NCBI RefSeq assembly: GCF_030035675.1
Contig: NC_084480.1
Location: 244,255,105-244,319,104 of the forward strand
DNA length: 64,000 nucleotides
Source: Rhineura floridana
Taxonomy: Eukaryota; Chordata; Lepidosauria; Squamata; Rhineuridae
Direction: 5' to 3'
The position numbers and the translations under genes were made by a program. Below the pieces are notes generated by a model. It made no database searches. It was given only the letters and a program-made list of their open reading frames with translations, and was not told the origin of the DNA. Within the stretch, counting starts at the first letter, position 1. The number at the start of each line of letters is the position of its first letter. This document shows positions 15,701 through 29,366 of the stretch, in pieces.

Positions 15701-18700
15701 TAAGGGTGCCAAGGATAATTTTGTGACTTGCCCAGAGTCATCCAAACAGAGTCTGTAGCCAAACTGGTATTGTTTTTCATTCAAAGGTTTTTGGTTTTTT
15801 GTGTGTTTTGTCTCTCAAACCAAAATCTTTTTAGAGATTGCTAAAATCCTAAATGCTATAGGGATTGCAATGTCAGATCCCTCAAGATTTTGTTATATTT
15901 TGCAGTTGTCTGTGCAGTCAATGCACTCTCCGTTCATGTAGTCAATAAAGACTTGGATGAAATTATCAGCAATTTTCGAGGTTTTTACAGACAGCTTACC
16001 AGTGATGGACAGCTCCGATGGGTAAGATATTTTTCAGCATCTTGGAATAAGGCTAATACAGTAGGGCCCCGCTTCTCGGTGCCCCGCTTTTTGGCATTCC
16101 GCTAATACGGCGCCAGCAGAGCGATCAGCTGGAGGGGGGGCTGTAGCTCCCCGCTCTCCAGCTGATTGCGCCGGAGGAGGGGAAGATCAGCTGTAGAGAG
16201 CTACAGCTGATCATCTCCTCTTCTGGCACAATCAGACTCCCCCACTCGATCTGATCGCGCTGGAGGAGGAGAAGATCAGCTGATCCTCCGGCACGATCAG
16301 TGGATTACGTTCCAGATCCCCGCACTACAGCTGATCCGCTTTTCAGCAGGAGTCTGGAACCTAACCTGCCGTATGAGTGGGGCCCTACTGTACATGAATG
16401 TAAAGGTGTTTTTATATAAGAAAAATAACTGGAATTGTATTTAGGTATTGATCCTACTGTCAGAGATGTTTTACCAAGTAAAGCAGGAAACCAAAAAAGG
16501 GACAGAGATGGCTTGGTGCAACCTAAGACTGGGGTTTAATGTTGCTTGAGTTCTTGTGTTCATGCAGGTGAAATGCTTTCACCGGACTCTTGTTTCCTGA
16601 ATTACACACTTTCATTAAATACTCATGAAATGCTGCTGATGTACCAACCCCAAACCGATGCAGGGATATTCCTGGGTGCATTGACCCCATCATGTTGTGC
16701 AAGGCAATGTTATTTTGTTGTTTGTGGCTATTGCCTTTTGAAGACTGCTGAAATGATAACCTAATAAAAAGAACAGCACTGCCATTTTGGCAACTTCACA
16801 AGAGATCATATTTGGTAGGATTATATCCATTGGCTTTTTAATCATTTTTAAACATCAGTATTTTTTCCCCTTGTGCATGTATGTATATGCTATAGTGAGT
16901 AAACTTTGGAAATACAGAAATTGCAAATAAATGTTCAAACCCATCATGATTCTGGTGAATGCCTGAAAATATGGTGATAAATCTACCAGTGAAGATGGTT
17001 TTAATAATCCAGAAGTCAGCAATCCCTGGCCTGGTGAAACAACAGCTAATTTATAGATAGATAGCTATGCAAAGGAATTAACAGATACTGGATTTTTATT
17101 TCTGTGTATATGTTTGTTGTAAATTAATACAGCTGTGAATACAACTGAAAGTTTATCTCAGTCTTCACTGAGCTGGTCTGCGTGACATGGCAAAGCAAAC
17201 TATGGCATACTGAGACTGTGTGAACATGCAGGCTCTCCAAGAGAAGTTCACATGAGAAAGCTTAACGACAGGCCCCAGTTGGGATGACACACTAAACCAA
17301 AGGTTGGCTCAGCTTAGTACAGCATGCCAGTAAAAAGGACCAGGGGAAGTCAAAGTGGCTCTGACCTCCTCTCTGTGAGTCTGCATATCTGGACAGTAAG
17401 CCATAGTTTGGTTAACTGTATCATGTGAACTCACAGGTCACTGTCTCCTTATGACTATATATTCACAGTATGTCTAGGAACCAAGAATTATGGGTTTATA
17501 GAAGTGCAAGGTAGAAGTGGCTGCAGGATATCCTGTGCCTTTGGCATACCTACCTGTCATACTTTTTTGATATCTTTCAGAAAAGTAGGCTGTCTTAGCT
17601 AGATCATTCTAGATGCTTTAGATACCTCTAGGCCTTTGAGGAAAGTCATGTTATACTTATCTCTTTGTGACTATCACCATCGATTGATGATATTGTTTTA
17701 TCAACAGATTGGTCCTGAGAAAGGAGCTGTACATTTGGCCACAGCTGCTATTCTGAATGCGGTCTGGGACCTGTGGGCCAAACAGGAAGGGAAGGTAATG
17801 GATTTGGAACAAGTGGACAAGGATTTTGCTCTACCTCCCAACTATCTTGTTTTGGCATGGCTGGAGATGTAGGAATCTGCCTAGGATTAGGTGGCTGGGA
17901 TATTTTTTATCACTGATATCCTGTGACAGGGATTAGTAACCTTTTTGCCCGGAGGGCCACATGTGCTGGTGGGTGGATAGAGAATGCATGATAGTGGGCG
18001 TGGCTTGAGCCAGTGGTGGGTGTGGACTGGTGCAAACCATGCCTGCAAATGGACAAAACAGAACTTGCTGTGCCCCTCTGAAGGTGTGTTGTTAGCACCA
18101 ATTAGCTGATTGGTGCAAAGTGCACCTTCAAACGGGTTCACTGATGGTGAGCTTCCTTGGCTGCACTAGGGAGTTCCCATGGAGTTCCCTAGTGCAGCTG
18201 AACCCAGTGGGGCTCATGGTGCCGATCAGCGAACCCCACTGCAAAAGAACTGTCAGAATCTGCTCATTTTAAGCCCTTGATTATTTCTTTGGTGCTCTAT
18301 CCTTATCTGCAGGTGGAGACAATGGCCTTGCAGGCCACATTGGGACCCATGCCAGGTCTAAATAGACCTGTGGGTTGGAGGTTCCCAATCCCAGATTTAT
18401 TTTAATAAGTTTCTGCCCTTCCTCTCCAAAAATGCTGAAGGTGACTTGAAAGAATAAACATAATGCAAACATAACAATAAATAGAAATCATGTGACTAAA
18501 CAATACAAATGCTAAAACAGCACAGCAGTAGATTTTTTTTAAAAAAATCCAATTCCATTAAATATTTTTAGCTAAGCTAAAATTCAGTATAGCAACAATA
18601 AGACAAACATACTGAATGAAAATGTTCCAGTGAATAAAAGCATCTTTACCTGTCACCGAAAAGCCATTGGCATGGGTGCCAGGCATACAGAAGTTGGGAG

Positions 18701-21700
18701 GGCATTCCAGAGATGTCACAGAGAAGGTCCCTTCCCCAGTCACTACTTGCCTGGCTTTGGTAGGCAGGGGAGCCTGAAGTGGGCATCATCTCAAGCTTGA
18801 GCAGGTTTGTACAGAATCAGGCAGCCATCATCCCATGCCATATCGGGTATTGTTGGTTAAGAGCAGCACCTTGAATTATGCATGGGGAGCTAGTGAAGCT
18901 GTTTTGAAACTGGTGAGATGTGCTCCATATAAATCAAAGCAGTTGACTCCCTAGCTGTAGCCTTTTGAATCAACTGGAATTTCTGAGAGGTTTTCAGGGG
19001 CTGCACCACATCCAATGCATTACAGTCAAGACTGGATATCACTAGTGGCCAGACTACCTTTGCCCAGGAAGGACTGCAGTTGATGCACCAACCCAAGATG
19101 GTTAAAAGTGCTTCATGCCACCAAAGCCATTTGGAGACCCAAATTAAGGACCAGATCTAACAGAATTCCCAAACTGCAAAGTTGATCCTTATATGGAGCA
19201 CAGCCCTTCCAGAACAGGTTGGACCCCATGTCTTCAGTCACACAGATCACCAGCCAACAGAACCTCAATCCTGTCTGGATTGATTTTCAGTTTATTATCA
19301 TTTGGTCAATTGCTGACTAAAAGCATCTGTTTAGCTCTTTACCATTCACCTGATTCTGATGAACAGATCTCAGTGTCATCACCATTAGGTCAAAGTCTTT
19401 TTCATGATCTAACTCAGTGGCTTCAGAGAGAGTTAGAGTTTTAAAAACATGGGGGAGAGAAATAGAGCCTTTGGAGCATAGATGTCACATTACCTAGCAA
19501 TAGCCCCAGCACCACTCTGGAAATGATCTGCCAGATAGGAATGGGTGCCACATAGTCCCAGCTGGTCCAGAAGGATATCATGGCCAGTAGTACTGAAGAC
19601 TATGGAGAGGTCCAGAAAGTAACTGGGTCATGCTTCCCTGTCCTCCTCCTCAAGTAGGTCGTCCATCAGAGCAACGAAAGCAGTTTCAGTGCCAGACCCA
19701 GGACTTGAGCCCAACCACCACCCACTCAAGCATCTTGCCCAGGAATGGGACATTAGCTATTGGACAGTAAGAACATAAGAACATAAGAAGAGCCTGCTGG
19801 ATCAGGCCAGTGGCCCATCTAGTCCAGCATCCTGTTCTCACAGTGGCCAACCAGGTGCCTGGGGGAAGCCCGCAAGCAGGACCCGAGTGCAAGAACACTC
19901 TCCCCTCCTGAGGCTTCCGGCAACTGGTTTTCAGAAGCATGCTGCCTCTGACTAGGGTGGCAGAGCACAGCCATCACGGCTAGTAGCCATTGATAGCCCT
20001 GTCCTCCATGAATTTGTCTAATCTTCTTTTAAAGCCATCCAAGCTGGTGGCCATTACTGCATCTTGTGGGAGCAAATTCCATAGTTTAACTATGCGCTGA
20101 GTAAAGAAGTACTTCCTTTTGTCTGTCCTGAATCTTCCAACATTCAGCTTCTTTGAATGTCCACGAGTTCTAGTATTATGAGAGAGGGAGAAGAACTTTT
20201 CTCTATCCACTTTCTCAATGCCATGCATAATTTTATACACTTCTATCATGTCTCCTCTGACCTGCCTTTTCTCTAAACTAAAAAGCCCCAAATGCTGCAA
20301 CCTTTCCTCATAAGGGAGTCGCTCCATCCCCTTGATCATTCTGGTTGCCCTCTTCTGAACCTTTTCCAACTCTATAATATCCTTTTTGAGATGAGGCGAC
20401 CAGAACTGTACACAGTATTCCAAATGCGGCCGCAGTACAGTAGTTGCTGTACTCCTCTGGATCCAGCAATGTTCTGGTGGTGGTTGCATGACTACGTCCT
20501 TAAAGGCAGCTATCCCTTCTCTTAGCACAGCATTTATTGCCCATAAAGCTAGCCAGTCATCTCTCTTGTGCCAGACCTTAGTAGACATCTTAGTAAACAT
20601 GAGGGGCAAAGGTAGAGCAAACAGGTGGCAAGTTGTAGCACTCCAAAACACCCTGTCCAAATTCTTAGCCTGCAACAATTGAAAATATCCAAATGGAAAT
20701 TCCCCATCACTTCCCAAGACACATCCTTTAAATGAGTGCCATTGCAGTGGTATCCAAGTCATTACAGTGATATGAGTGGCTGAGCAATATTCAACTAAAA
20801 ACTAGCACTAGCACTAGGGTTAGCACTAGCACAACAGGATTTCACTTCCCTCCATTATGCAAGGAGAAATCCTTGCAGTGATGGAATGATCTGCATAGTG
20901 CTATGTGGAATACAACCCAATGTGTCCTCAGAGTGCTTTGTGATTAAGTCACAGTAGATGTTCAGTTTTAGCTAAGTCATCTGCATTGATCATAGCTGGG
21001 AGACAATGAGTGATCATAGGTCTCCCAGTAAATTCTGTGGCTGAGTAAGAATATTAATCCAAGTCTCTCCAAGTCCAACACCCTAGGCCCTATATCATGC
21101 TGACTTATATTATGTAAATCAAATGTAATGAATGTTCAGGGAGACATTGGTATCTGTGAAATACATGTGACAGAAGTGTTCCACTGAGATTTTTCAGTAG
21201 CTCCCCCTCCAAATAATGGTAAAACAGAGGTTGGAAATATGGTGATATGCCCTTCTGTTCTTAAATGTTACCCATCTATAGCCTTTTGAAATATATTTGA
21301 GGGATGTAGTTTGAAATAAACACACAGTTCAGAAACATGCTAAATCAATTTTGTAGAAATTGAATGGCAGTGATCTTGTCTTGGCCAAATGCATGTGGGG
21401 CATGTGGAAATCTAGCAGTTCTGAGTGTTTCTGAAAACACTGGGGAAACAACCATACATTTGCCCTGAACCTCGTCCAAGGAACAGAGTAAGTGCGGAGC
21501 TCCTCACTGCTGTGGTCAGCCTGGCTGAGAAAAACAAGAAGCCTCTAACATGTACATTCAACATGCTGGATCCCTGCAGACAGCCTGTTGACAGAAATGA
21601 CAAGAATCATCCAATTGCAAAATACAGGTTTTATGCTTAGTGCACCAGTTCCTAACAATTCCTGGCTCACATGTCAGAGAATATAAGCAGCTGTCTCTCT

Positions 21701-24700
21701 GTAACTGGTTACCCTAACAACTGCTATATGTTCAAGCACAGGGATGGGACCCTCCAGATTTTGTGGCAATACATCTCCCACCATCTATGACCATTGGTCA
21801 TGCTGGCTGGGACTGATGGAACTTGGAATCCAACAACATATGGAGGGCCACAGGCTCCCCACCCCTTGTCTAACATAATAATTTAAAGGTTTCATAATCT
21901 CTTTCTCTCTCTTTCTCTCTCTCTCATTTATAAAGCCTCTCTGGAAACTGCTTGTTGACATGGTAAGAAATTATATTATTAAATGTATAATTTAATAGAA
22001 CCAAAGGGGGTTGCCCCTTTGGGACACATCCTTGGGGTGCAATGAGGGTGAGAGCTCACCCCCTTTTAAGTAGTTTTGTAGGGCAGGGGTTTATGTGTGG
22101 TGTTTTATTGTTGTGTTTTTCTCTAGACCACTTCCAGGATGAACGGCTGGAGGTGGTGTTTGTTGATGGAAAGTGGTTTCATGCCCCTGGAGTGAGTCTG
22201 ATCCAAGAAACTGTGCCTTTCGTGGGTGGGAGTTGGGAGGGAGGGAGTAGTGAGTTTTTATCCCAGGTGAGAGAGCTGGAGTGTGAGTCTTGTCTGATAG
22301 TTTTCTTTGTTTGACTGTCTCCTAATTTGATGCTCCCTGCCACTAACCTCTGCTGTATTCCTTTGTTTTCTAGAGGTGGGTCAGGGAGGTGTGTGTCTTG
22401 GCCAGGAATGGGGGCAGGGGATGAGAGTAGGACTACCATCCCTGTGATGGTAGTAGGGGGTGATATGGTGGTGAGCAAAGGTACACGAAGGAAGAGGAGG
22501 GCTAGTTACATCAAAGACCTTTCCCTCCTCTGCGTCACCTGCTGTGTTTCAGAATTTGGGGATGCCTGTCAGCCGACTCCCTGGCCTTGTGGTGGTGGTG
22601 TTAAATGCCAGGTTTGCCCAAAATAAAACATCTATCATCCATGATTGATCATGGATGAGGGGGCAGACATGGCATGTATAACTGAGACCTGGGTGGATGA
22701 GCTTGGTGGCCCAGTGCTAACCCAGCTGTGTTCACCTGGGTACTCGGTGCAGCACCATTCCAGGTCAGAGGAACAGGGAGGAGGAGTGGTAATCATCCGT
22801 AAAAATCCCATTTCCCTCACCAGAAGACCGATCCGCACTGTCTGGGTTCGAGGGTTTCCTTGTGGTGTTGGGACAGAGAGACAGAATGGGATGTTGTTCG
22901 TGTACTTCCCATCCTGCTATGCTACAGTCTCCCAAACTGAGCTGGTAGAGGTTACTTGTTTGTTTTTATTTATTTAAAGCCATTTTTACCCCACTCTTCA
23001 GCTGAAAAGGCTCCCAAAGTGGCTTACAAAATATTAATAAAATCAACAAACCAGACACTCCCTGCCTGCGGGCTTACAAGGACATGACTGGTGGGAAAAA
23101 AGGTATTGTCTACTCCAGCCTTTCCCAAAACTGGTACCCTCCAGATGTTTTGCTGGCTGGGGGCTGATGGGAGTTTATTTATTTATTTATTTGTTTGTTT
23201 GTTTGTTTGTTTGTTAAATTTTTATACCGCCCCACTAGCATAGCTCTCTGGGCGGTATACAACAAAAATACAGATATATACAATAAGGTCCCATAATATA
23301 ATACAACAAGAACATATAAAAAGAATAAAAAATCTAAAATCAATTACAGCAGATTTTAAAAACTAGATTAAAATTAGATTAAAATGCCTTAGAAAAGAGG
23401 AAGGTTGTAGTCCAAAACATCTGGAGGGCACAAGGTTGCAGAAAGGGTGGTCTATTCCACCTGGTAGTAGCTCTCCAGGGCCTCAGGACAAGAAAGAAAG
23501 ACTTTTGCTAATACCTGTTATCTGATTCCTTTTGTCAGGAGATGCTGGGGGTCCACCCTGGAGCCTTTTGTATCCAGAGCAGGGCTCCAACACAGCCACG
23601 GGGCACTCCCCATATATGATATCATTAAGTGCAAAGCTCCATCTTGACAAGCCAGACTGAAATGAGAGGGTGGACTTCCAAGCAGAAAGCAATGCAAAGG
23701 GCAGAGTGTGCCTGGAAAAGTACCTCCATGCAGTTAGGAGGACCCAAAGAAACCCACACCCTACCAAGCTGAAAAGGGGCGTTTCTCTCTGGGTTTCAGA
23801 CAAGGTTCTGTCACTTGTTTTAGGCATTCTCCTTGGCTCAGCTATGGTGTGGATAACCCTTTCACAATTGGAGGACTTCCAATATCCACACTGGCTGGAT
23901 CAAATGGGCCAGTTCGGGACTTCATGGCCACCATGAGAAAAATCGGACTGTTTCAAAATATCAGTGGGCCAACACATGTGGCTGGGCATACCCTCGACCT
24001 GGTCTTTGCCACAGAGCAGACTGGTAATACTCAGTGGGGGACTCACTGTGAATCCATTGTCATGGACAGAGCATTCCCTGGTAAGGTATGGGTTGAATGT
24101 AGCTACTCCACTCTGCAAGGGTAGAGGACCCATTGAGATGGTCTGCCGTCAGAGATTGGGGAATCTGATGGATTCCTGAATACTCTGGGGATTTTCTGGC
24201 TGAATGGTTTAGAGCCATGATTACAAATACAGACATTTCATTGGTTACGTAGTTTGTGGCAAAAATCCAAAAAGTTTTTCACGTCTTGTAGATTGCACAG
24301 TTTACTTTTGGTCTCTGTGCTTTCTGGATGGCTGTGCAAAACTGTTTCTGCCTTAAACAATTGTCCATGAACAAATGAAACAAAAAGAAAAGTAAGCAAA
24401 TGGCTGTTTAAATTTTTATACTGATGTCTGGCCCTCAAAAAGTAGTATAATATCATTATTTATTTGTTTCTCTATAGTACCATCTATGTACAGGGTACTT
24501 TACAAGGTCCTTTCCCCAAGTGGCTTATATATACACTATACATCAAATTATACAGCATATTTTGGTACTTGTTGCATTAGGTTACTTGTTTGAATGTCCA
24601 TCTTGTAGGGCAAGCTAAAGCACTTTAGCTTGCCTTACTACTTATAGACATGATGTTGCAAGTATACATTTGCCTCTATACACAGTGCTTTCTCAATGAA

Positions 24701-27700
24701 TTTTTGCCATGTTGAGGCCCTGTGTCCATAGAAACCAGATTCTAAAGATCAGCAGGTTGACAATTTTTGTGCCACATTAGATTATCTCCCCTGCTGCTAA
24801 AGTTTCATTTTACTAATGCCACCCACTGGGAGAGTGCAAAAGAGCATCATTCTATATGCTTTATATGTGTGGAATAGTATCAGCAAAATTCACTGGTGTT
24901 GTTTTCAAGCTCTGTTATCATTTTTCTGTTTTTACTTCTACCATTGTAAAGTGTCAGAGAATTTGCAGAATAGGGCATTCTGGCCCAGATCCTGCTCTAA
25001 CCACACACAGCAAAGGTGGCACATGTGATTAGTGATCCTGGATGGGCATGCATCAACAGACCCCTGTACGTATGAACCAGCACCTGGATCACATCTTTTG
25101 GATTAGAGTGAAAGTGTTTGTCATACACACAATTTCTGGGCTTGGTAAACTGGCATTTCACTAGCCCAGTTAAATAACAATTTGACTTTTTTTTTCTTTA
25201 CAGGATCCTAAACAGTTATTATCTTGCATAGATTTCAGATATATTACTGATGCACTGACAGAAGAAGAAGCTCTTAGTAAGTTATTTTTAGAGGCCACAT
25301 GTTCACTTACTTTGGCTGAGCCCTATTGATTTCTCTCTAATAACCAAGTCTGGAAGGGTAATAATCAATAATTAGAATGTAAAATGCCTTTTCTGAGTAC
25401 TTAATGTGCTGTGCCTATATTAGCTTGGCAATGTTTTCAGTAGCACTGTAAAGTAGTCCACTGATACTATCTCATTATAAATGGGGAGGGAGAAGAGGGT
25501 GAGGTTAAAAATTAATGACCTATCTACAACCACCCAATGAATTTGTGATTGAGCTGAGGTTTAAACTGGGAACTGCACTTCATAGCTCATGCGTTTCACC
25601 TCAGTGTTAACAATAGCTCAGAGTATAGACCCCATAATTATTTGTACAGCAAGTGCAGCTCCATATAATTTTGCTTTGTAAAAAATAGCACTCTTTATAT
25701 GTAAAGATGGGAGTAAAATTGCATTTTGCTTTTAATGTTGTGCTTTCTCTTTCCGTTTCACCAGCAATACTTCAAAATGGTCTAGAGGGGAAAAAAGAAA
25801 GAGGTAAGCAGCAGAACAACTTCCTTATGGAGTTACTGGATTATTAGTTTCCATCCCAAGAGGTTCTTCTGAAACTGGATATGGGAAATGGCCACTGATG
25901 TCTCACATGCATTGCAACATGCAGTGCATTGAGGAATAACATTTTCCTTAAAGCAGGGCTGGGGAGCCTGTGGCACTGTTGTTGGACTACAACTCCCATA
26001 ATCCCTGACCATTGGCCATGCTGGCTGGGGATGATGGGAACTGGGAGTCCAACAACATCTGAAGGGCCACAGGTTCAACAGCCCTGCCTTAAAGGCTGTT
26101 TTTGGAAACCACATCTACTTCCAGGCAAAGCAACAGTAAATTACGTTGTGGGAGTCTAGGCTTTTCTTTTATTCTAAAGGTGTTTTTTTAATTTTTTACT
26201 CTAATGTGAAGTTGTTGTGGAGTATCCAGACATATTTTCCCAGGGTAGTGATTCTGTTGCAAAGAAATTGCATTGAAATAACAGCTGGTGACATTCTGCC
26301 TCTTTGCAGAAGAACAAATGTTGAAATACGGCTACCCAGCTTATACCACATCGTGTGCCTGGCTAGGCTATCCAGACCAGCAACTAAAACAGGTTTGGTT
26401 CTTCTACACTCTTTTACATTTAGATCTCTGCTTTGAGTGCAGATACGCAAACACTGAGCAAAAATAATTGGTTTAGGCAGTACAGAGGAAGATTCAAAAG
26501 TTTGGATTCCTACATTGAGCAGGGGGTTGGTCTTGATGGCCTTATAGGCCCCTTCCAACTCTACAATTCTGTGATTCTGAGTTACATATTGAAATGTAGC
26601 TGTCAGATACTTATGGATCAATGACACTCTTAGGGATGGTTCACATATAGCCCTGGCTGTTGTGTGTGGAATGGGATGTGGGAACAAGCCTTAAAGAGTC
26701 CCCCCCCAAACTGTGCACAGAACAGTTACCATGAGCCATGTTCCATGTGTATGTGAGCCTTCGTAAGCAGGTACTGCTCACATGATCCATTTCCCCCTCT
26801 TTTGTGACAGACAGACCTCCAGAAGGGAGAGTAGAGACAAAGAGCCTTCAGGATCTGCTTGCAAAGGGAGCAGACACACTTGGATCCTACACACGGGTTG
26901 CGTGAACTGGTCGTTTCCCCACCTATCAAAAGCACCTAGATCACCTTTTGCAAACCTGGTGTTCAGATGTTGTGGACACAGTTCCCATCAGCCGTAGCCA
27001 CCATGACTATGTTGATTGGGGCTGATGGAAGTTGTAGTCCAAAACATCTAAATAACACCAGGTTTGCAAAGGCTGATCTAGGCCAATGAACCTAAAAAGT
27101 CATAAATGTTAAATCATTCCAAGTGAGTAAATACACAATTAACTGATAAATATACACTGCTATTAACTAATAGGCAAAAAACCTTGTGGTTTAAGAACAT
27201 ATCTATAGCCAACATATATTTCTGTCAATCTTTAAAAAGCATGGAAATTGGGCAGCTATAGTGAATGCACCAGGGGAGCAGGAGACCTGACCTCCTCTCT
27301 GAGGTATTGTACTGCCCTACAAATTTGTCAAAATGCAAACACAATTTGGGTTGGTCTTTCACAGTCCAATCCACTTCCTGTGCAGCTTGGAAGAATTTGG
27401 TAACTGGACTTGCCTGAGGTACTGAAGCTCCCCATGAGGCATTTGGTAACATCTGTCTCTGTTCTTTGGGTTAATTGCAGGTGTTGTCACCACTCACCTT
27501 ATGCTCAGAGACACGTTAAGCATTTCTGAGTTCAGGACTATAAGTTTTGTAAGGTTTTGCTTTGAAAGGAGCTTATGGGAAGCATCAGAATGGCATGGGG
27601 GTATGTTCAATTTAACATTGCAGAACGTGAAAAATCCAAGCTGACTATAGTATACACCCACTCTCATGGCTTTATAATAAAAGGTTAGACAGACATTAAC

Positions 27701-29293
27701 AGATTCTATTTGTTAAGCTAATACAGTAGGGCCCCACTCATACGGCAGGTTAGGTTCCAGACCCCCACCGGAAAGCAAAAATCGCCAGAAAGCAGATCAG
27801 CTGTAGCGCAGGAGTCTGGAACCTAACCCGCTGATCGCACCAGAGGAGGAAAAGATCAGATCTTCCCCTCTTCAGGTGCGATCAGCTCAAGTGGGAATCT
27901 GATCTTACCAGAGGAGGAGAAGATCAGCTGTAGCACGCTACAGTTGATCTTCCTTTCCTCGTGCGCGATCAGCTGGAGTGCAGGAGTCTGACCACCCCTG
28001 AGATCAGCTGTAGCACGCTACAGCTGATCTTCCCCTCCTCCAGTGCGATCAGCTGGAGTGCAGGGAGCTCCAGCCCCCCCTCCAGCTGATCACCCCGCTG
28101 GCACCGTATTAGCGGAACACTGAAAAGCAGGGCACCGAGAAGTGGGGCCCTCTGTAACAATTTATACTAGTGCCTGCTTATGTATGATGTATATGTGTGT
28201 GACAGATGTAACTTTCTTGGCAGCTATGTACTGAAGCTTTGAAGGATGGTTGGACCAGGTATAGTGCATTTATATTGAATACACTTCTTAGTTTTATGAG
28301 AAATACTTAACAGACAAGTTCTGCTTTGTCAGGAAAATGGAGAAAAAGGACTTTGCTTTCTTATATTGTCAGAAGCTATTTGTTTCTACAGTGGGTTGCA
28401 CAAATGCTGCTTTAAGTTGCGGTATCAATTGGTAGGGCAGCAGCACTCACCTGACCTCCTGTCGCCCTCATTGCTGCTGCATGCTGCTGCAAGGTAGACA
28501 GAGAAAGGCAAGGTAGTGGCCAGGTCGACATGTTGCAGATGTACCAACAGAGCTACTCTGGTGCTGCTGCCAGTGCATTTGAACTGCCTTGACCTCCCTC
28601 CTCCCCTACCCCGAACTTCCTAATAATCAACAGCAACGTGGACAATGGGAGGTCAGGTGAGCACAACCACCACTGCAAAATTGTTGATGTCAGCTTTGAT
28701 AGCTCAGAGCAGTTGCTGGGGTGGCGGGAGGGAGAGTTCAAGTGAATGACTGTCCTCCTACCCCTCAAGGAGTACTATTGGCCCCTTTGTTTCACCCTTG
28801 CTGAATAAAGGCATAGGACTTGGTCCAAAACCAACTACTCATGCTCAAGTCTCACTGAATCCACCGGATGGCATGAAATGTTTTTACACACATATGAAGG
28901 AAGAAAATTTGTTCTTACTCATAATACTGCTGAAGTCCAGAATTGGAAAGTAGAATATAAACGTGTCCCATTTAGAACTCTTGGGCTAATTATGAGCCCA
29001 AACCAAACCTTTCAGAAGTTCAGCCTCAGTTCATTAGTTCATCTCTAGCATCAGCCTTCCTCAGTCCCACAGCCATCCCCTTCCCAATTCTTTCTAAAAT
29101 CTACCTGGGAAAGGTACCTATAAGAAGGGTTGGTCATTCAGAAGCCTAAGAGGCAGCAGCATTGGAGGCACCAAGACACCTGGAAAATACAGTTTCTCAG
29201 ACTTTCCAGATCGTTGTAAGGACTTGGAATCCTTGCATTCAGAGTGTTGTTGCTACAGCAGTTAATGAACTGCTTAATCAAGTTTGCTGCACC

Positions 29294-29366
<73 letters not shown>

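Larger units (their letters stand above)
22640..24200 (+). mobile_element. L2-type LINE endonuclease region, split by nested insertions
   Basis: The first segment (22645-22960) encodes endonuclease blocks [19 protein letters not shown] and [12 protein letters not shown]. The later segment (about 23830-24190) encodes [18 protein letters not shown]. Between them lie a LINE tail, a hAT-like element with its own insertion, and an antisense SINE. It is in ENOSF1 intron 5 and has no open reading frame for a full protein. Confidence 0.8.

Noticed and set aside
19980-20762. 260-codon minus-strand open frame as a novel gene
   Set aside because: Its two halves match CR1 and L2 reverse-transcriptase sequence; it is a nested LINE junction.
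27225-27452. Open frame on the minus strand across the TYMS-like 36-mer
   Set aside because: The frame is not the TYMS frame, has no homologous flanks, and lies within a repeat in an intron.
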